The position numbers and the translations under genes were made by a program. 8,831 nt of DNA. Origin: Armatimonadota bacterium (lineage in GTDB: Bacteria > Armatimonadota > Armatimonadia > Armatimonadales > Armatimonadaceae). Positions within the stretch are counted from its first letter, which is position 1; each line of letters begins with the position of its first letter. The notes under the pieces were generated by a model that saw nothing but the letters and a program-made list of their open reading frames with translations, did no database searches and had not been told where the DNA came from. The stretch is taken from NCBI GenBank assembly GCA_014379275.1, contig JACMMA010000070.1, forward strand, positions 1 through 8,831, read 5' to 3'. Below are positions 1 through 6,680 of the stretch, in pieces.

Positions 1-414
1 CTGATCCGCGAAAAGGAAGGTAATCTGTGTATCCGCTACTACCAACGTGTGGACGGGACCGTGATGACACAGGATTGCCCGGTCGGGATCGCCGCTGTCA
101 AACGCAAGATTACGCGGGCGTTCGCGACATCCATCGTCGTGTCTGTAGCGATGCTTTCGGCATTCGCGCAGTGGTGGCACGGCAACAATATTTTCGCGGA
201 TCGTCTGAGCGTTTGGGCGGAACGTCTTCACCCAACCCCCCCGGTCGAATTCAATCCGCATAGCCCTCCCTCCCATACCCGTCTGCAACCGCCGCCCCCA
301 CCGCAAACACCGGAGGCGATAATGGGCGCGCCCGCAGTGATGGGCGAAATGGCGCCGGAACCAGAAGCGATGCTGGGGCGGATGCGGATCGAACCGTCAA
401 CCCAAGACCGCTGA
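1..414 (+). CDS. Membrane-anchored conserved protein with two-cysteine motif, 5'-truncated
   Basis: The frame is open from base 1 to the TGA at 412-414, so this is the C-terminal 137 residues of a gene that starts outside the window. The GTG at 49 is internal, because the conserved motif begins upstream of it. The visible N-terminus has the pattern EGxLCIRYYQRxDGTVMTxDCPVG (residues about 6-29). I recognise this from a widespread family of uncharacterised proteins in which it follows another Cys-containing stretch with a VYNLS-type motif. That part would lie to the left of the window. The two cysteines suggest metal or redox binding, which is inference. A basic patch (VKRK) precedes one hydrophobic segment (about residues 40-58), consistent with a single membrane span. 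The tail is proline-rich (PPPPPQTPE) and then Met/Glu-rich and low in complexity. The family assignment is from memory and the function is unknown. Confidence 0.75.
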   Translation: MIREKEGNLCIRYYQRVDGTVMTQDCPVGIAAVKRKITRAFATSIVVSVAMLSAFAQWWHGNNIFADRLSVWAERLHPTPPVEFNPHSPPSHTRLQPPPPPQTPEAIMGAPAVMGEMAPEPEAMLGRMRIEPSTQDR

Positions 415-457
415 CGCGTAATCGCGAGGAACCGGGTAAAATAGCCTTACGAAGGGT

Positions 458-463
458 TATAAT
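458..463 (+). promoter_or_regulatory. -10 element of a near-leaderless promoter
   Basis: A perfect TATAAT hexamer (in GGGTTATAATTTT) lies 9 nt before the ATG at 473. With the usual spacing, transcription would begin about 3 nt before the start codon. No Shine-Dalgarno sequence is present, and no good TTGACA-like -35 box is visible at 16-18 nt upstream. A second -10-like hexamer, TAAAAT, lies at 437-442. The same arrangement recurs before the genes at 3398 and 7727. Confidence 0.55.
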
Positions 464-472
464 TTTCCTCGC

Positions 473-943
473 ATGGCGAAACCAAATAACGGTACGTTAG
501 TTTTTCTTAAAAATGGAATCATCACCGGTCTGGTCGGTGCGGCAACGACAACGGCAGTGATCGCCGCCTATGGAAAAGCGAAAACGGGCGATCCGTGGAC
601 ACCGTTCAACGGCATCGCCCACATGTTCTTCGGCGAAAACGCGGCGAACCGGGACGGCTTTGTTCCGCGCGAGACGCTGGTCGGATTAGGATTGAACGGT
701 ACCGCACTGGTCACCTGGGGCGTGATGTACGAAGCGATCGCCGGGAAAGTAGCCTTCCCCCGGTCTCTCCTCTCGGGCGGCTTAGCATCGTTTATTATTT
801 ACCTGCTCGACTACCATATCTTCCCACCGAAACTGCGCCCGGGATTCGAGAAACGGCTCGGGTATGACTCCGTGTTCGCGGCGTACCTGCTTCTCGCCGT
901 CGCGTTCGGTTTGTCGCCGTTCTGGAAAGGTGGCAAAAAATGA
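473..943 (+). CDS. Four-helix integral membrane protein of unknown function
   Basis: This encodes 156 residues. I do not recognise a named family. Hydrophobicity suggests four membrane helices at about residues 14-33, 68-90, 98-116 and 133-150, with a short Lys-rich C-terminus (KGGKK). The loop after helix 1 holds a GIAHMFFGENAANRDGF stretch (about 47-63) that looks conserved and could be amphipathic. The DYHIFPPKLRPGFE segment (113-126), containing Asp, His and Pro, links helices 3 and 4. The ATG at 473 is the only sensible start. There is no Shine-Dalgarno sequence, but a TATAAT lies just upstream, so the mRNA may be nearly leaderless. The stop codon overlaps the ATG of the following AAA ATPase gene (ATGA at 940-943), which suggests coupled translation and a functional link. 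A role as membrane partner or anchor for the ATPase is possible but is only inferred from position. Confidence 0.85.
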   Translation: MAKPNNGTLVFLKNGIITGLVGAATTTAVIAAYGKAKTGDPWTPFNGIAHMFFGENAANRDGFVPRETLVGLGLNGTALVTWGVMYEAIAGKVAFPRSLLSGGLASFIIYLLDYHIFPPKLRPGFEKRLGYDSVFAAYLLLAVAFGLSPFWKGGKK

Positions 944-2262
944 GTCAAATCAATCCCGGACTTGCGCCGCAAGCCGAACTGCATTACACCCGCGGAATGC
1001 TCCATCTCCGGCGCGGTGAAGCGATCCTGCCCGCGTCGATGGCGATCCCCGAGGAAAAGACCGCGCCCGGTGCCGACGTTTTCCTGGCACTTTTAGGTCT
1101 CGCTACCGTCGCCACGAGCCGCGCCATCGGGCAGACCGGCTGGATCGAGCGGTACCGCGAGGAGATGCGTACCGCGTTGAACCATTTTGACCAGACCGCC
1201 CAGCTCGCGCCCGGTTTCGCAGACGTGCATTACCGCCGCGCCCAGGCACTGCGCTATTTAGGCGACAACGAACCCGCGCTGATCGCCGCCCGCCGCGCCT
1301 ACGAACTCGTCCCGCAGAACCGCGACTTTTCCGCGATGGTGCGCTCGCTCGAAAACGCGACCTCCGGCAAGCGCAATCCCGGTGCCGGATACCCGCAGGG
1401 CGGCTACGCGCAGATGCCGCCGCCGTCCGCCGCCGGGGGCATGACGCCGCCGCCGGTCGTTGGGTCGTCGCCGCACGGCGTTTCCGCGCTCCCGCCCGGT
1501 GACCCGACCAAAGGACTGACCTGGGACGACATCATTTTGCCCGCCCGCACCAAGCGCGAACTGCGCCAGATGCAACTGGTCCTCGAAAACCCGTCGCTCG
1601 CGCGTTCGCTCGGGGTGGAACCGCCAACCGGATTGCTTTTATACGGACCGCCCGGAACCGGCAAAACCACGGTCGCCCGCATCCTCGCCGCGCAGACGAA
1701 AGCAAAGTTCCTAACCGTCAGCGTCGCCGAGATCAACCAGATGTGGGTCGGCGAGTCGGAGAAAGCGGTGCAGAAGCTGTTCTCCGAAGCCCGCGCCAAT
1801 CCCCCGGCGATTATTTTTCTGGACGAGATCGACGCGCTGATCCCGAACCGTGCCGGGGGCGTTCATCAGTATTCGGACAAGGTCGTCAACCAGTTCCTGC
1901 ACGAAATGGACGGCATCAAGCCGAACCACGGCTTGTTTATCGTCGGCGCAACCAACCGCCCGGACATGCTCGACCCGGCGTTGATCCGCGGCGGTCGCCT
2001 GTCGCGGCAGATCGAAATCCCGCCGCCCGACGAGGAAGGGCGCGTCGCACTCCTGAAACTGCTGACCCGAAAAGCGAACATTTCGCCCGAGGTAAAACTG
2101 GAAGATTTAGCCGAAGCGTCGGAAAACTTCAGCGGCGCGGATCTGCGCGCGCTGGTGAACGACGCCGGTTTACAAGCCCTGATTCGCCTCGCCGACGAAG
2201 GGGGCGAAAACGCGCTCACTGTCGCCGACTTTAATATCGCGCTCGGCAACCTGCGCCGGTAG
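940..2262 (+). CDS. TPR-containing AAA+ ATPase, single AAA domain
   Basis: This encodes a 440-residue protein-remodelling ATPase. Residues about 1-140 are helical with TPR-like repeats (clearest at 78-127, where the ALNHF, YRRAQALRYLGD and A..AYEL patterns recur). Residues 47-64 are a hydrophobic helix. A Pro/Gly/Met-rich flexible linker covers about 143-188. The AAA domain starts with a TWDDI motif (194-198) as in the CDC48/FtsH group. It contains Walker A GPPGTGKT (236-243), a pore-loop MWVGES (268-273), Walker B IIFLDEID (291-298), sensor-1 Asn339 in GATNRP, arginine-finger candidates Arg353 and Arg356, and the C-terminal GAD motif (399-401). All catalytic elements are intact, and the aromatic pore loop suggests threading of a protein substrate. 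No protease domain is present, so it is not FtsH. A Shine-Dalgarno-like AAAGGTGG (926-933) precedes the ATG. The start overlaps the stop of the upstream membrane protein gene. The substrate is unknown. Confidence 0.93.
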   Translation: MSQINPGLAPQAELHYTRGMLHLRRGEAILPASMAIPEEKTAPGADVFLALLGLATVATSRAIGQTGWIERYREEMRTALNHFDQTAQLAPGFADVHYRRAQALRYLGDNEPALIAARRAYELVPQNRDFSAMVRSLENATSGKRNPGAGYPQGGYAQMPPPSAAGGMTPPPVVGSSPHGVSALPPGDPTKGLTWDDIILPARTKRELRQMQLVLENPSLARSLGVEPPTGLLLYGPPGTGKTTVARILAAQTKAKFLTVSVAEINQMWVGESEKAVQKLFSEARANPPAIIFLDEIDALIPNRAGGVHQYSDKVVNQFLHEMDGIKPNHGLFIVGATNRPDMLDPALIRGGRLSRQIEIPPPDEEGRVALLKLLTRKANISPEVKLEDLAEASENFSGADLRALVNDAGLQALIRLADEGGENALTVADFNIALGNLRR

Positions 2263-2270
2263 TGTCAAGG

Positions 2271-2324
2271 GCATGCCCCGTGTCCCTCCGGGACAATGTT
2301 GTTCCGGAGGGACACGGGGCATGC
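2271..2324. repeat. 54-nt near-perfect inverted repeat (hairpin or REP-like element)
   Basis: The left arm 2271-2290 (GCATGCCCCGTGTCCCTCCG) is the exact reverse complement of the right arm 2305-2324. The stem continues inward by about five more pairs (one G-T wobble), leaving a loop of about 4 nt. It lies between the stops of two convergent genes and occupies most of the 71-nt gap. It could act as a bidirectional transcript end or mRNA stabiliser. There is no clean T-run after either arm (only TTCCTTTATT on the + side), so an ordinary intrinsic terminator is not certain. Each arm can also fold on itself (TGTCCC/GGGACA in the left arm), as in REP-type palindromes. Confidence 0.85.
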
Positions 2325-2333
2325 GTACTTCCT

Positions 2334-3272
2334 TTATTCGACTTGCAACACGATTTTGCCGCGCGTCCGTCCCGTCTCGCTCGCCTCCTGCGCCGCGCGT
2401 GCCTCCGAAAGTGGGAACGTTTCCGAAATGAAGGTCGTCACTTTGCCGGACGCAACGAGTTCGCTCACGGCGCGGAGCGACTCTGGGGTCAGCGTCATCG
2501 AGAAATGCTCTACCGTTACCCCACGTCTCGCGGCCTCGGCGCGGTCGGGCTCCCCGGCGATGCATACCAGGATTCCCCCCGACTTCAGCACCGCGAGCGA
2601 GCGCGTGCCTGTGTCCCCCCCCACGGTGTCGAACACAACGTCTGCGTTTTGTACGGCGTCCTCGAACCGAGTCGAAGTGTAGTCGATAAACGAGTCCACG
2701 CCGAGCGAGCGAACGAACGCCTCGTTTTTCGCGGACGCGGTCCCGATCACGTGCGCCCCAGCTTCTTTCGCGAACTGGACGGCGAACATACCGACGCCGC
2801 CCGCCGCCGCGTGGATGAGTATTGTCTGCCCTGGTTGCAGTCTGCCATGATCGTGAACTCCTTGCCACGCGGTCAGAGCGACGGAATAGAGTCCACCGGC
2901 TTCCTTTAGGGAAATATTGTCCGGCTTCGCGGCGATGGCGGCTTCCGATACGACAATGTATTCGGCGTATCCGCCCAGTTCGCTGCTTCCCCCCCAAACC
3001 ACGTCGCCGGACTTCCATGCCGAAACGTTCGCGCCTACCGCTTCCACCGTTCCGGCGAAATCCGCGCCGAGGGTCGCCGGGAGTGTCAGCGGCCAGAACG
3101 ACTGCATTATCCCCTGCCGCAACTTCCAATCCACGGGATTGACGCCCGCCACCGCAACTCGGATCAGTAACTGTCCCGGTCCGGCGACGGGTTTGGGAGC
3201 GTCCTCGTAGCGCAGGACTTCGGGACCGCCGTACTCGTGAATCCGCACCGCCTTCATTGTTTCGCTCATCAT
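2334..3272 (-). CDS. Zinc-independent NADP-dependent oxidoreductase (MDR/quinone oxidoreductase family)
   Basis: This encodes 312 residues, the normal length for medium-chain dehydrogenase/reductases of the quinone oxidoreductase group. The N-terminal GroES-like domain carries MKAVRIHEYGGPEVL (6-20), GVNPVDWKLRQG (43-54) and GADFAGTVEAVG (69-80). The Rossmann nucleotide-binding motif is AAAGGVG (155-161), followed by the family's VQFAKEAGAHVIGT pattern. The cysteine set that binds structural zinc is missing, as expected for this subgroup. It probably reduces quinones or alpha,beta-unsaturated carbonyl compounds with NADPH in the cytoplasm. The substrate is not readable from sequence. Two adjacent ATGs begin the frame. 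I keep the first because GAGGAA lies 6-7 nt upstream of it, although the protein could equally start at residue 2. The gene is convergent with the ATPase gene and divergent from the OleD-like gene across 125 nt. Confidence 0.92.
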   Translation of the reverse strand: MMSETMKAVRIHEYGGPEVLRYEDAPKPVAGPGQLLIRVAVAGVNPVDWKLRQGIMQSFWPLTLPATLGADFAGTVEAVGANVSAWKSGDVVWGGSSELGGYAEYIVVSEAAIAAKPDNISLKEAGGLYSVALTAWQGVHDHGRLQPGQTILIHAAAGGVGMFAVQFAKEAGAHVIGTASAKNEAFVRSLGVDSFIDYTSTRFEDAVQNADVVFDTVGGDTGTRSLAVLKSGGILVCIAGEPDRAEAARRGVTVEHFSMTLTPESLRAVSELVASGKVTTFISETFPLSEARAAQEASETGRTRGKIVLQVE

Positions 3273-3385
3273 ATAGTTCCTCTGATGCTTGGTACAAAGG
3301 GAAATTTAGCGCAGTTCCCGGAAAATAAGGGGCGTATGGAGAGAAGATAGGACTTTTGTCGCAGGTGCTGGGGCAGATCGCGGCA

Positions 3386-3391
3386 TACAAT
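3386..3391 (+). promoter_or_regulatory. -10 element for leaderless transcript of the OleD-like gene
   Basis: TACAAT (in GGCATACAATAGGG) ends exactly 6 nt before the ATG at 3398. Standard -10 geometry therefore puts transcription start on the A of the start codon. The only Shine-Dalgarno-like bases (AGGG, 3392-3395) lie just 2 nt from the ATG, too close to be useful. No convincing -35 box is seen. This supports the 3398 start over the TTG at 3356. The spacing is identical to that before the gene at 7727. Confidence 0.55.
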
Positions 3392-3397
3392 AGGGTC

Positions 3398-4414
3398 ATG
3401 AAGTCGAGCAAAACGCCGCTGGTACTGGTTACCGGCGCGACCGGGTTCGTCGGGAGGCATCTGGTACGTGAACTGCTCCGGCGCGGCGCGAACGTTCGGG
3501 CGTTCGGGCGGAATCGTGATGTGCTGGACGCGGTGGAAGTGGCAGGAGCAGAGGCGGTGACGGGCGATCTACGCGACAGCGAGTCCGTTCGCGGGGCATG
3601 CCGTGGTGTGTCCCTCGTGTATCATGTCGGGGCGTTCTCCGCGCCGTGGGGCGACGTGCGGGAGTTCGAAGCGGTCAATGTCGGCGGGACACGCCACGTA
3701 CTGGACGGCTGCCGTGCGGCGGGCGTGGGGCGTCTCGTTTATGTTTCCTCCCCTTCCGTGACTTTTGACGGTAACGATTGCATCCGGCAGACCGAGTCCA
3801 CGCCGTACCCGGTCCGGTTCGTTTCGCCGTACTCGCACACCAAAAAGGAAGGCGAAGACCTGGTGAACATAGCACGGGGAGAACTGGAAACCGTGATCGT
3901 GCGTCCGAAAGCGGTCTTCGGTCCGGGGGATACATCGCTACTGCCGCGCCTATTACGTGCCGCACGGGCGAAACGGTTGCCGCAGATCGGGACCGGCAAC
4001 AACCGCGTCGATCTAACCTATGTGGACAACGTCGTCCACGCCCTGCTCCTTGCCGGGGAGTCGGCGGCGGTCGGCAACACATACACGATTACGAACGGCG
4101 ATCCCGGCGCGAACGCCCCCTGCCTCTGGGGGGTCATCGGTCATGTTCTGGCGTCGCTCCGCTTGCCCACGATACAGCGTAGCGTTCCTTTGTCCGTCGC
4201 GCTCGCGCTCGCGGGAAGCGCGGAAGCGATGGCGAAAATCACCGGACGCGAACCGTTCCTGACGCGCTACTCGGCGTTGATCCTCGCGCGCACCCAGACT
4301 TATGATATTTCCGCCGCCCGCCGTGATCTCGGTTACGCCCCGGTCGTTTCGCTTGATGAAGGATTGGCGCGGACCATCGCCGCTCTGCAAAACGCGCGAG
4401 GCGTCGCGCCGTGA
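3398..4414 (+). CDS. NAD(P)-dependent reductase, OleD / 3-beta-hydroxysteroid dehydrogenase-like (extended SDR)
   Basis: This encodes 338 residues of the extended short-chain dehydrogenase family. The NAD(P)-binding loop TGATGFVG is at 12-19. The active-site Ser region YVSSPSVTFDG (115-125) is of the OleD/3-beta-HSD type. The catalytic YSHTK (Tyr145, Lys149) and the downstream VRPKAVFGPGD (168-178) are intact. The C-terminus has the ISAARRDLGYAP motif (304-315) that is usual for the family. Characterised OleD enzymes reduce a 2-alkyl-3-keto acid to the 3-hydroxy acid. Reduction of a beta-keto acyl product of the neighbouring ketoacyl synthase is a natural inference here. An upstream TTG at 3356 is in frame and would give 352 residues, but the -10 hexamer at 3386 lies inside that extension and the added residues are not family-like. 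The stop overlaps the GTG of the next gene (GTGA, 4411-4414), so this is the first gene of the operon. Alternative: another sterol or sugar dehydrogenase-like reductase. Confidence 0.9.
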   Translation: MKSSKTPLVLVTGATGFVGRHLVRELLRRGANVRAFGRNRDVLDAVEVAGAEAVTGDLRDSESVRGACRGVSLVYHVGAFSAPWGDVREFEAVNVGGTRHVLDGCRAAGVGRLVYVSSPSVTFDGNDCIRQTESTPYPVRFVSPYSHTKKEGEDLVNIARGELETVIVRPKAVFGPGDTSLLPRLLRAARAKRLPQIGTGNNRVDLTYVDNVVHALLLAGESAAVGNTYTITNGDPGANAPCLWGVIGHVLASLRLPTIQRSVPLSVALALAGSAEAMAKITGREPFLTRYSALILARTQTYDISAARRDLGYAPVVSLDEGLARTIAALQNARGVAP

Positions 4415-5232
4415 TCACCGAGTGGTATTTGCTCGATACCGGCTTCTGCGCCGTCAAGGAGCGCATCGCTTACGGAACCGGCAACGGCATCGCTCCGTGT
4501 CATGCGGTCTGCGGTCTGCTTCACCATGACGCGCGTGGCTGGCTGCTCTTCGACACCGGGTATGCGCCGCGCGTGATGGAAGCGACAAGGTTTCTGCCCT
4601 ATCGACTGTACCGATCGGTGACACCGTTTCATTTACGCGAAATAGACACGGCCATGCGCCAGATCGCACGCTATGGATTGACTCCCGACAACATAGAAAC
4701 CGTGATCGTATCGCACTTCCACGCGGATCATATCGGCGGATTGCTGGATTGCGGTGCGGCTCATTTCGTCGCCTCACGGACCGCGTTCGAGGCGATACAA
4801 GGGCGGACCGGATTGGATGCACTCCGCCGTGCCTTTCTGCCACCGCTTTTGCCTGCCGATTTTGCCGCGCGCACGACTTGGTCGGAGGATCTGCATTCCG
4901 GTGAAATACTCCCCGGTTTAGGCGCTACGCGGGATTTATTCGGCGACGGTTCCTGCCTTCTGGTTGACCTCCCGGGTCACGCACGCGGACAGATCGGCTT
5001 GATAGCGCGGACGGTCAAGAGCGAAAGTTTGTTCTTCGCCGCCGATGCGACCTATTCGGCACGGGCAATCCGGGAAAACATTCCTTTCCACCCGGCAACT
5101 CGTTTTTTCACCGACGATAGCCGCGCCGCCCGCGCGACGCTACAGGCGCTACGCAAGTACCACCACGCTTGCCCCGAAACGTTGCTACTGCCGACACACT
5201 GCCCGGAGGTTTTCGCTCGATGCTCGCGATGA
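4411..5232 (+). CDS. Metallo-beta-lactamase-fold hydrolase
   Basis: This encodes 273 residues with a complete set of dizinc ligands. These are the HxHxDH motif (His102, His104, Asp106, His107), His190 in LPGHARGQ, Asp212 in FAADATYS, and His263 in LPTHCP. The FDTGYAP strand (47-53) is typical of the N-acyl-homoserine-lactonase-like branch of the family, whose members open lactones or cleave thioesters and esters. Cytoplasmic location is likely, since no signal peptide is seen. The GTG start overlaps the stop of the reductase gene (GTGA), with GAGG at 4398-4401 as Shine-Dalgarno. The 3' end overlaps the start of the ligase gene. In this operon a plausible job is hydrolysis of an acyl thioester or a beta-lactone intermediate, but that is inference. 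Lactonase, thioesterase and glyoxalase-II-like activities cannot be told apart from sequence. Confidence 0.92.
   Translation: MITEWYLLDTGFCAVKERIAYGTGNGIAPCHAVCGLLHHDARGWLLFDTGYAPRVMEATRFLPYRLYRSVTPFHLREIDTAMRQIARYGLTPDNIETVIVSHFHADHIGGLLDCGAAHFVASRTAFEAIQGRTGLDALRRAFLPPLLPADFAARTTWSEDLHSGEILPGLGATRDLFGDGSCLLVDLPGHARGQIGLIARTVKSESLFFAADATYSARAIRENIPFHPATRFFTDDSRAARATLQALRKYHHACPETLLLPTHCPEVFARCSR
5205..5209 (+). promoter_or_regulatory. Shine-Dalgarno GGAGG deciding the ligase start
   Basis: GGAGG lies 10 nt before the ATG at 5220 and 19 nt before the ATG at 5229. This favours 5220 over 5229 and over the upstream TTG at 5169, although 5229 makes a tidy ATGA overlap with the previous stop. Confidence 0.55.
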
Positions 5233-6608
5233 ACCTGTTGCTTCCTTACCATTTCCTTCGCGCCGGTTGGGCGACGCGTCATCTGCACGGCGACACGTTG
5301 CAAGACTACCAGGACCGCAAAGTGCGCGAAATCATTCGGTACGCGGCGTTACACAGCCCGTTCTACCGCGAACTCTGGAAGGGTCGCGATCTGGACGATT
5401 GGCGGAACCTACCTACGGTGGATAAAGCGGCGATGATGGCGCACTTTGGCACCTTCAACACGCGCGGAATCACGAAAGAGGAAGCGTTTTCCGTCGCACT
5501 CCACGCCGAACGCAGCCGCGATTTCGCCCCGACCGTACGCCGCGATGTGACCGTCGGGTTATCGAGCGGGACGTCAGGACACCGGGGCGCGTTTCTGGTT
5601 TCGTCCGCAGAAACGGCGGCGTGGGCGGGGACGGTTTTGCGACGCGTTCTGCACCGACTGCCACGTCCCGGCTACCGCGTCGCGTTTTTCCTGCGCTCCA
5701 ACAGTAATCTCTACGAGCGGATCGGCGGTCGCGTCCGCTTTCGCTGGTTTGATCTGATGACACCGATCCTGGAAGCGGTATCCGCGTTGAACATCTACGC
5801 GCCGGATTTGCTGGTGGGACCACCATCCCTTTTGTTATCGCTCGCCGAAATGGCTAAACGCGGATTGCTGACGATCCGACCGGAACGGCTCGTGTCCGTC
5901 GCGGAAACGTTGGAAGATCAGGACAAAACCGAGCTAGAGTCGACGTTCGGCGTCCCGGTCGGGCAGGTATACCAGTGCACCGAAGGGTTTCTCGCCGCGA
6001 CCTGCCGCGCCGGTCGGCTACATATTAACGAAGACCTGGTCACGATCCAGTATGAGAAATTGGACGAGGGGACGGGGCAACCGGGGCAACGAGTCAGCCC
6101 GATTATCACCGACCTCTGGCGACGTACGCAACCGATAATCCGCTACCGGCTCGGCGACATACTCACACTGGAAGACGATACGACGCCGTGTCCCTGCGGT
6201 TCGCGTTTCCAGGTGATCCGAGCCGTCGAAGGGCGCTGCGACGACGTCTGTGCCTTCCCGGACGCTTCCACCGGCGAGCTACGTCGCTTCTACCCGGACA
6301 CGATCCGGCGGATGATCCTGCTCGCGGATGAACGCGTCACCGATTACGCCGCGGTACAGGATGCGCCCGGTAGTCTTTCCATCCATCTCGCGATTGCGGG
6401 AGAGTCCGACTTCGCGGTGGTGCGAGCCAGCGTTCTGCAAAGCGCGACGGATATCCTTGGCCGATACGGTTGTTACGCAGAGCGACTGGAAATCGTCGCG
6501 GGATTACCGCACATACCACCGGGGGTCAAGCGCCGCCGCGTGATCTCGCTGGCAGGGCGTTCGGCGCAGCGCCAGCCCGTGCTTCCCGGCAGATGTTCGA
6601 TAAAGTAA
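5220..6608 (+). CDS. Adenylate-forming enzyme, PaaK / F390-synthetase-like
   Basis: This encodes 462 residues from the ATG chosen by its GGAGG. It belongs to the ANL adenylating superfamily, on the phenylacetate-CoA ligase/coenzyme F390 synthetase side. The ATP-phosphate loop is SSGTSGHRG (115-123). Other motifs are VAETLED (227-233), YQCTEG (251-256), PIITDLW (295-300, motif A7 region), the ribose-binding YRLGD (309-313), the CPCGS element (324-328) typical of PaaK-like proteins, and a C-terminal PGVKRRR (434-440), where Lys437 is the candidate catalytic lysine. It should activate a carboxylic acid as acyl-AMP, and possibly transfer it to CoA or another acceptor. The substrate is unknown. 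The gene overlaps the MBL hydrolase gene by 13 nt and precedes the ketoacyl synthase gene, so it may supply a starter acid or activate a product. Proteins of this subclade are often labelled 'CoF synthetase' or 'F390 synthetase-related', but a true F390 role is not supported by any F420 gene here. Confidence 0.9.
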   Translation: MLAMNLLLPYHFLRAGWATRHLHGDTLQDYQDRKVREIIRYAALHSPFYRELWKGRDLDDWRNLPTVDKAAMMAHFGTFNTRGITKEEAFSVALHAERSRDFAPTVRRDVTVGLSSGTSGHRGAFLVSSAETAAWAGTVLRRVLHRLPRPGYRVAFFLRSNSNLYERIGGRVRFRWFDLMTPILEAVSALNIYAPDLLVGPPSLLLSLAEMAKRGLLTIRPERLVSVAETLEDQDKTELESTFGVPVGQVYQCTEGFLAATCRAGRLHINEDLVTIQYEKLDEGTGQPGQRVSPIITDLWRRTQPIIRYRLGDILTLEDDTTPCPCGSRFQVIRAVEGRCDDVCAFPDASTGELRRFYPDTIRRMILLADERVTDYAAVQDAPGSLSIHLAIAGESDFAVVRASVLQSATDILGRYGCYAERLEIVAGLPHIPPGVKRRRVISLAGRSAQRQPVLPGRCSIK

Positions 6609-6680
6609 GCCATTTGTCTCATGCGGGACGTTCTGTCATGCTAGATAATAACGTCAAGCGAAAGGAAGAGATCACTAATA

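Noticed and set aside
1414..1470. CCG/GCC-rich repeat-like stretch in the ATPase gene
   Set aside because: It simply encodes the Pro/Gly/Met-rich linker between the TPR and AAA parts. There is no regular repeat unit.
3356..3397. TTG at 3356 as start of the OleD-like protein, adding 14 residues
   Set aside because: The extension is not family-like, has no ribosome binding site, and contains the likely -10 hexamer. The ATG at 3398 starts just before the Rossmann strand, as expected.
2170..3411. Long open frame (413 codons) on the - strand overlapping the oxidoreductase gene and the 54-nt repeat
   Set aside because: It is arginine/glycine-rich without any family motif and shadows the convincing MDR frame, as often happens in GC-rich DNA. 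It also runs into the 3' end of the ATPase gene and into the start of the OleD-like gene.
5169..5219. TTG at 5169 as start of the adenylate-forming enzyme
   Set aside because: It would overlap the hydrolase gene by 64 nt and has no Shine-Dalgarno sequence. GGAGG at 5205-5209 points to the ATG at 5220.
6627..6655. Inverted repeat GACGTT / AACGTC with a 17-nt spacer, and an AT-rich TAGATAATAA inside it, before the ketosynthase gene
   Set aside because: Six-base arms with a long spacer are expected by chance, and no -35 box fits the AT-rich stretch. An internal promoter or operator is possible but not supported.
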